Origin: Bdellovibrionales bacterium
Lineage (GTDB): Bacteria; Bdellovibrionota; Bdellovibrionia; Bdellovibrionales; UBA1609
DNA length: 64,000 nucleotides
Direction of reading: 5' to 3'
NCBI GenBank assembly: GCA_028819545.1
Contig: JAPPLG010000028.1
Span: 69,646-133,645, forward strand
Below are positions 59,153 to 64,000 of this stretch, piece by piece. Numbering within the stretch: the stretch's first letter is position 1; every line of letters starts with the position of its first letter. A model generated the notes under the pieces. The model was not told the DNA's origin. It did no database searches and was given only the letters and a program-made list of their open reading frames with translations. Both the position numbers and the translations under genes were made by a program.

Positions 59153-61750
59153 ATGAGATTAACAACACGGCAATGGCTCTTATTAACTCCTCTAGTTTTC
59201 CTATTATTAATAGGAATCTATATTTTTATTCTCTATAAAGACTTGCCCAGAGCTTACAGCTTGGAGGATTACAATCCTCCTTTGATCACTTTGGTTTTTG
59301 ATAGAAACGGAGAGCTAATAGGAGAGTTTTTTAAAGAAAGGCGTATACTCACGCCTTTTGAAGAATTTCCTCCTTATTTGATTCAGGCTTTTATTTCAGC
59401 TGAGGATGGACGTTTTTTCGATCATAAAGGGTTGAATTACAAAGCTATTTTTAGGGCTTTGCTTGCAAATATTAAGGCGGGGAAGAAGGTGCAGGGGGGA
59501 TCCACGATCACTCAGCAAGTCGCCCGCTCTCTTTTGCTTTCCAGAAAAAAAACTTATACAAGAAAAATTCAAGAGGCTATTTTAGCTTCCAGAATGGAAG
59601 CCAATCTCACTAAAGAGGAAATCTTATACTTATACTTGAATCAAATTTATTTAGGACACGGAGCTTATGGAGTGGGCATGGCTTCCCGTATTTACTTTAA
59701 AAAAGAAGTCAAAGATTTAACTTTGGAAGAGTGCACTCTTTTGGCTGGACTTCCGCAGGCTCCTTCCAGATTTTCTCCGATATCAAATGCCGGGAAAGCC
59801 AAGAGCCGTCAAAATTATGTTTTATCTCGAATGGTGGAAGAAGAGTACCTGTCAGAAGAACTGGCTCGTGAGAGTCAGGCTAAACCTGTAAAGGTTTTTA
59901 TGCGCGAGAATTACTTAAGCAAAGCTCCTTATTTTGTTGAAACTGTTCGTCAGCTGTTAAATGATGAAATTGGAGAAGAGGCTTTACTCACAGCTGGGTT
60001 GGAAGTGCATACGTCTTTAGATTTGAATATGCAAAAAACAGCTCAAATTGAGTTGAAAAAAGGCTTGCAGGATTTGGATAAAAGGCAGGGTTTTAGGGGG
60101 TCTATAAAAAATATTTCAAATTCAGAAGAGCAGTTGCAGTTTTTTGAAGAACAGGAAAAGAGTTGGATTTCCCGTAATAAAAATTATCGGATTGTTCTAG
60201 CGGACGGAACAGACGGTTTTGATTATTCAGATTTAAAAAAATTAAATGCGGGAGAACAAGTGCAGGGGGTTGTTCAGGAAGTGAAAGCAGATCGGGCTTA
60301 TGTTGCTCTTATGTTTGGACTGAAGGGGGTTATCCCTCTGAAGACTTCCAGATGGGCCAGAAAACCCAATAAGAAATTGGATTACAGTTATAATCAGATT
60401 GATTCTATGGAAAGCGCTCTCAAAAAAGGTGATGTGATATGGGTGGAAGTTCAGGATATTCAGAAGGAAAAAGAATTAGTGTCTTCTTTAGGAGAAAATA
60501 CCTTTAAAGATCACCTGCTGATTTCTTTGGAGCAGGAGCCTTTGGTGGAGGGAGCTTTAATTTCTTTTGATCAGGATACCAGTGATATTCTGGTTATGGT
60601 TGGAGGTTACGACTTTTCAAGATCTCAATTTAACCGAACTTATCAGGCGAAAAGGCAAACAGGTTCTGTTTTTAAGCCTATTGTTTATACGGCGGCTTTG
60701 GATAAGGGGTTCCTGCCTAACTCAATTATTGCAGATGAACCTGTGGTTTATGAAGACGAACAGGCGGATTTGTTATTAAAGGCTCAGGCCGATGATGAAG
60801 ATGAGGAAGAGTTGACAGATATGGAACAAGATGAAAAAAAATGGAAGCCTTCCAATTACTCCATGCAGTTTACCGGGGATATTTTATTTCGAAATTCTTT
60901 GATTAAGTCTTTGAATATTCCTACGGTAAAATTAATTGAAAAAATCGGTATCCCATGGGTGGAATTTTATTCCAGAAGATTAGGCGTCACCAGTTCGCTC
61001 AATTCAGATTATACTTTGGCTTTGGGTTCAAGTTCGACGACTCTATATGAAATGACAAAAGTGTTTTCTATTTTTGGCAGAGGAGGAAAAAATGTTTTTC
61101 CTTCTATGATTCGAAAAGTGACCAACCCTCAAAATCAAGTGATTGTTTCTCATTTGAGTTTGGATCGAAAGTTTCCTTTAGAAGAAATGCAGGAAGAATT
61201 TAAAATCAGCTGGGAAGATTACTGGAAGTCCAATGAAGAAGAAAATAATGTCTTTTTTAAAGATCTCCAGCAGGTTATTTCCGAGAGTACATCTTATCTC
61301 ATTACTTCTTTGCTTCAGGGAGTGATTTCAGAGGGAACGGGTATTAGAGCTAAGAGGATCAATCGTCCTGTTGCTGGTAAAACAGGCACGACAAACGGTT
61401 ATTACGATGCCTGGTTTATTGGTTATTCTCCGCAAGTTGTTACAGGAGTGTGGGTGGGTTTTGATAATGAAGACAGTTTAGGGCAGTCTGAAACGGGTGC
61501 GAGGGCGGCTTTGCCGATATGGTATGAGTTTATGAACACCGTTCATAAGGATCTGAAGCCCCTTGAATTTAAAGTGCCTGAATCTATTGTGTTTGCTCAT
61601 ATAGACAATGAAACGGGATATCTGGCCGGCTCTTCTTCTTCAGATATAGTCAAGCAAGCTTTTTTAGAGGGAACTGAGCCTCGAGAGCAGAAGGAGACTC
61701 TTACAGATCATGAGGATCAGGATTTTCTAAGAGAAGATATGGCTTTATGA
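59153..61750 (+). CDS. mrcA: Bifunctional class A penicillin-binding protein (PBP1A type)
   Basis: This 865-residue inner-membrane-anchored protein polymerises and crosslinks peptidoglycan. The N-terminal anchor (about 8-28) is followed by the GT51 domain with catalytic Glu84 in SAEDGRFFDHKG, then GGSTITQQVAR and RKIQEAILASRME. An OB-like insert at about 290-460 is typical of PBP1A. The transpeptidase has SVFK with Ser505 and Lys508 and KTG at 743-745; SSS in ALGSSSTTLYEM is the probable SxN counterpart. An acidic insertion (DDEDEEELTDMEQDEKK) lies in the transpeptidase domain. It ends ATGA-overlapped with the UvrA-family gene. The LpoA-like lipoprotein at 520 could be its activator. Confidence 0.93.
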   Translation: MRLTTRQWLLLTPLVFLLLIGIYIFILYKDLPRAYSLEDYNPPLITLVFDRNGELIGEFFKERRILTPFEEFPPYLIQAFISAEDGRFFDHKGLNYKAIFRALLANIKAGKKVQGGSTITQQVARSLLLSRKKTYTRKIQEAILASRMEANLTKEEILYLYLNQIYLGHGAYGVGMASRIYFKKEVKDLTLEECTLLAGLPQAPSRFSPISNAGKAKSRQNYVLSRMVEEEYLSEELARESQAKPVKVFMRENYLSKAPYFVETVRQLLNDEIGEEALLTAGLEVHTSLDLNMQKTAQIELKKGLQDLDKRQGFRGSIKNISNSEEQLQFFEEQEKSWISRNKNYRIVLADGTDGFDYSDLKKLNAGEQVQGVVQEVKADRAYVALMFGLKGVIPLKTSRWARKPNKKLDYSYNQIDSMESALKKGDVIWVEVQDIQKEKELVSSLGENTFKDHLLISLEQEPLVEGALISFDQDTSDILVMVGGYDFSRSQFNRTYQAKRQTGSVFKPIVYTAALDKGFLPNSIIADEPVVYEDEQADLLLKAQADDEDEEELTDMEQDEKKWKPSNYSMQFTGDILFRNSLIKSLNIPTVKLIEKIGIPWVEFYSRRLGVTSSLNSDYTLALGSSSTTLYEMTKVFSIFGRGGKNVFPSMIRKVTNPQNQVIVSHLSLDRKFPLEEMQEEFKISWEDYWKSNEEENNVFFKDLQQVISESTSYLITSLLQGVISEGTGIRAKRINRPVAGKTGTTNGYYDAWFIGYSPQVVTGVWVGFDNEDSLGQSETGARAALPIWYEFMNTVHKDLKPLEFKVPESIVFAHIDNETGYLAGSSSSDIVKQAFLEGTEPREQKETLTDHEDQDFLREDMAL

Positions 61751-64000
61751 AAAGTAAAAAGTGTATTGAAATTCGAGGAGCAGAACAAAATAACCTTAAA
61801 AAAATTGACGTTGATATTCCTCTTCATACTTTTACAGTGATTTGCGGACCCAGCGGCTCCGGCAAAAGTTCTTTGGCTTTTGAAACTCTTTTTGCTGAAG
61901 GACAAAGACGTTATACAGAAACACTTTCCAATTATGCCAGACAGTATATTAAAGAAGCTGTGAAACCTTTAGTGGAAAGTGTAAAAAATGTGCCTCCTCC
62001 TATTTTATTAAGTCAAAGAAATAATGTGCGCTCTTCCCGCTCCACTGTGGGCACTCACTCAGAAATTTTGGATCATTTAAGAATTATCTTTTCTAAAGTG
62101 GGGGTTGTTCAATGCCCAAAACACAAAGTTCCTTTAAAACAATATTCCAGTTCTCAAGGGGCTTTAGAGATCAGCAGAAAATTTGATAGAGGCTATTTGC
62201 TTTTTCCTATAGAAAGAATTTCCAAGAAAAATAGAGAGTTTTTTCGAAGACAAATGATTACAGAAGGGTTTAATAGAATTGCGGTTATAAAAAAAAATAA
62301 AATTGATGTTCAAGAATTAAGTCATCTCAAACAGCTTCCCTCTTCTTTATTTTATGTGGTGGTGGACCGCCTGAATTTTTCAGATACTTCTCGTGTGTCT
62401 GACTCTTTATCTCAATGTTACAAGGCTTCTCTTCAATACAACCCCCACTTTCATGCAGGACAGGCTCTGCTTTTTGATTTAAAAGGAGTTTCTTTTTTTC
62501 TTAATGAAAAACCTTCTTGTCCTGTTTGTCTTTTTGAGTTTCCTTTATTTTCAACTCCGTCTCTTTTTAATTTTAACTCTCCATTAGGGGCTTGTTCTGT
62601 CTGCAAAGGGTTTGGAAATAATTTAACTGTGGATATCAATAAAGTGGTGCCGGACCCTCATCTTACTATTGCAGAAGGGTGTGTTCATGTTTTTTCTACA
62701 CCTGCGGCGGCTTTTGAAAGAAGAAGACTGCATTCCTTCTGTAAAGAAAAAGGTATTGATACACATACTCCCTGGCGTCAGCTCCATAAAAAGCAAAGAG
62801 AGGCTATTTTGAAAGGGGATAAAAGTTTTTTTGGAGTTAAAGGTTTTTTTGATTATTTGGAAACTAAAAAATATAAAATGCATGTTCGTGTTTTTCTTTC
62901 CAGATATAAGACAGCTGAACTGTGTTCAGAATGTAAGGGGAGCCGTTTAAGAGAAGAGGTCAAATGGGTTTTGTTTCAGGGAAAAAGTATTCATGAGTGG
63001 TCGCAGATGACTTTGTTGGATTTACAACAAAACTTAAATTCTTTAAAGTTATCTTCGTCTGAAAAAGCTCTTATTAAAGAACCTTTAAAAGCTCTGATTA
63101 GAAAAGTTCAGTTTATTAATGATATTGGCTTGGGGTACTTACAACTGGACCGTCCCATTCGCACTTTGTCGGGAGGAGAGCTTCAAAGGCTGAACTTATC
63201 CGGACAGCTGGGTGTTGGGTTTTCTGAAATTCTTTATATTTTGGATGAACCGACTATCGGGCTTCATGCTTATGATTGTCATCGGTTGATGTTAATTATC
63301 AAACAATTGAGAACTTTAGGCAATACAGTGGTGGTGATTGAACATGATCCTGAAGTGATTCAAACAGCTGAACATATTATAGAAATGGGACCTCATTCTG
63401 GATTTAGAGGTGGAGAGGTGATCTACAATGGCTCTAAAAGTTCTTTTTTTAAAAATAAAAAATCATTAACTGTTCAGGCTTTGTCTTCCAGAAAGATGGG
63501 GTCACACAGGGAAATTGATTTGAAGAAATTTAAATATTTTTTAAAACTTAAAGGCTGTCACTTGCACAATTTGAAAAATATTAATGTGCAGATTCCTTTA
63601 GGACGCTTGAGTGTTTGTACAGGGGTGAGCGGCTCCGGCAAATCATCTTTAATTACAGATACTTTGTATCGTGTGGTTGACAATACGTTAAAAAAGAAAT
63701 CAGTTTCATTAAAGGATTATTTTCTAACTCACATTGAAGGATGTGAAAACCTTCAGAGAGTGGTGTTGGTGGATCAATCTCCTGCAGAACAGCACTCCAG
63801 AAGTTTAGTTTGTACTTATATTGGGATTTATACTTTTATCAGAGAACTTATGGCGACAGCTTCCAATGCTTATCCAAAATCTTTTAAATCTAGAGATTTT
63901 AGTTTGAATGTGGATGGGGGGCGCTGTCCTGAATGTAAAGGATTGGGATATCAGGAAATTGAAATGGTTTTTATGGATCCTGTAAGATTGACTTGTGATA
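61747..64000 (+). CDS. UvrA-family excinuclease ATPase, truncated by window end
   Basis: The frame opens at ATG 61747 and runs off the window after about 751 codons. It has the two-ATPase layout of UvrA. The first Walker A is CGPSGSGKSSL near residue 38, then RRYTETLSNYARQYI, SRSTVGTHSEILDHLR, and a zinc site from CPVC to GACSVCKGFG. The signature is LSGGELQRLNLSGQLG with LDEPTIGLH and VIEHDPEVIQTAEHIIEMGP. The second Walker A is CTGVSGSGKSSL, with GGRCPECKGLGYQEIEM following. Several positions differ from standard UvrA, for example QSPAEQHSRSLVCTYIGIY. It may be a UvrA paralog rather than the repair protein itself. Confidence 0.85.
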   Translation, partial: MKSKKCIEIRGAEQNNLKKIDVDIPLHTFTVICGPSGSGKSSLAFETLFAEGQRRYTETLSNYARQYIKEAVKPLVESVKNVPPPILLSQRNNVRSSRSTVGTHSEILDHLRIIFSKVGVVQCPKHKVPLKQYSSSQGALEISRKFDRGYLLFPIERISKKNREFFRRQMITEGFNRIAVIKKNKIDVQELSHLKQLPSSLFYVVVDRLNFSDTSRVSDSLSQCYKASLQYNPHFHAGQALLFDLKGVSFFLNEKPSCPVCLFEFPLFSTPSLFNFNSPLGACSVCKGFGNNLTVDINKVVPDPHLTIAEGCVHVFSTPAAAFERRRLHSFCKEKGIDTHTPWRQLHKKQREAILKGDKSFFGVKGFFDYLETKKYKMHVRVFLSRYKTAELCSECKGSRLREEVKWVLFQGKSIHEWSQMTLLDLQQNLNSLKLSSSEKALIKEPLKALIRKVQFINDIGLGYLQLDRPIRTLSGGELQRLNLSGQLGVGFSEILYILDEPTIGLHAYDCHRLMLIIKQLRTLGNTVVVIEHDPEVIQTAEHIIEMGPHSGFRGGEVIYNGSKSSFFKNKKSLTVQALSSRKMGSHREIDLKKFKYFLKLKGCHLHNLKNINVQIPLGRLSVCTGVSGSGKSSLITDTLYRVVDNTLKKKSVSLKDYFLTHIEGCENLQRVVLVDQSPAEQHSRSLVCTYIGIYTFIRELMATASNAYPKSFKSRDFSLNVDGGRCPECKGLGYQEIEMVFMDPVRLTCD

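Noticed and set aside
1..64000. tRNA or rRNA genes
   Set aside because: No cloverleaf with a GTTCRANYC-type T-loop or CCA end was recognised in any gap; a tRNAscan run would confirm.

Overview
The window is an AT-rich, gene-dense chromosomal segment of a Gram-negative bacterium. Many lipoproteins carry a lipobox cysteine, there are several outer-membrane beta-barrel candidates, and there are Lgt, a bifunctional class A PBP and an LpoA-like protein. Metabolism looks aerobic: 2-oxoglutarate dehydrogenase E1/E2, dihydrolipoamide dehydrogenase, a heme A synthase-like protein and class Ia ribonucleotide reductase. The lineage cannot be fixed from sequence reading alone. The style (many unique lipoproteins and barrels, AT-rich housekeeping genes, a eukaryote-like LRR protein, dispersed palindromes inside genes) fits a Bdellovibrionota-like or host-associated proteobacterium; this is inference.

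Layout. 1-5 kb: end of a CbpA-type J-protein, an LpoA-like lipoprotein and Lon, whose Shine-Dalgarno lies in a stem. 5-7.4 kb (minus): a cluster of small beta-barrel proteins including a tandem duplicate. 7.5-13.8 kb: an MFS transporter with a rhodanese-like tail, ValS, FtsW and MurG, all overlapping. 13.8-16.3 kb (minus): a RelE-like toxin overlapping NnrE/NnrD, whose C-terminus looks like an antitoxin tail, then Maf. 16.4-25 kb: Lgt, NrdB, SucA-SucB, a secreted hypothetical and Lpd. 25-31.7 kb: heme A synthase, then Ddl, MurB, an HExxH protein and NrdA on the minus strand. 32-37.7 kb: an outer-membrane protein, a large lipoprotein and a DUF885 lipoprotein. 37.8-43 kb: an NlpC/P60 lipoprotein, MutS, a LuxR-type regulator and a thioesterase.

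The accessory part runs from about 43 to 54.4 kb. It holds three tandem divergent Cys-motif lipoproteins, an ABC exporter split by a long inverted-repeat element and a 21-codon leader ORF, and a two-gene minus-strand unit (DUF2188 plus a HEPN-like RX4H protein) whose promoter seems to borrow its -35 from an IS3-family relic. It continues with a Cys-repeat secreted protein, a coiled-coil secreted protein, an LRR lipoprotein and a candidate rod-shaped RNA. From 54.4 kb to the end: XseA-XseB-IspA, a patatin-like lipoprotein lacking the nucleophile serine, PepP, PBP1A and a UvrA-family ATPase that runs off the window.

The most striking theme is a set of dispersed palindromic repeats (core like CATTCCTGCGAAGGCAGGAA) that sit inside or against coding regions in frame. 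Two lie between the start codon and the signal peptide of exported proteins, one in a loop of heme A synthase, and one directly before the thioesterase start. They resemble in style the Rickettsia palindromic elements and Neisseria dRS3 repeats. A second repeat family and two long inverted repeats with locus-specific arms accompany them.
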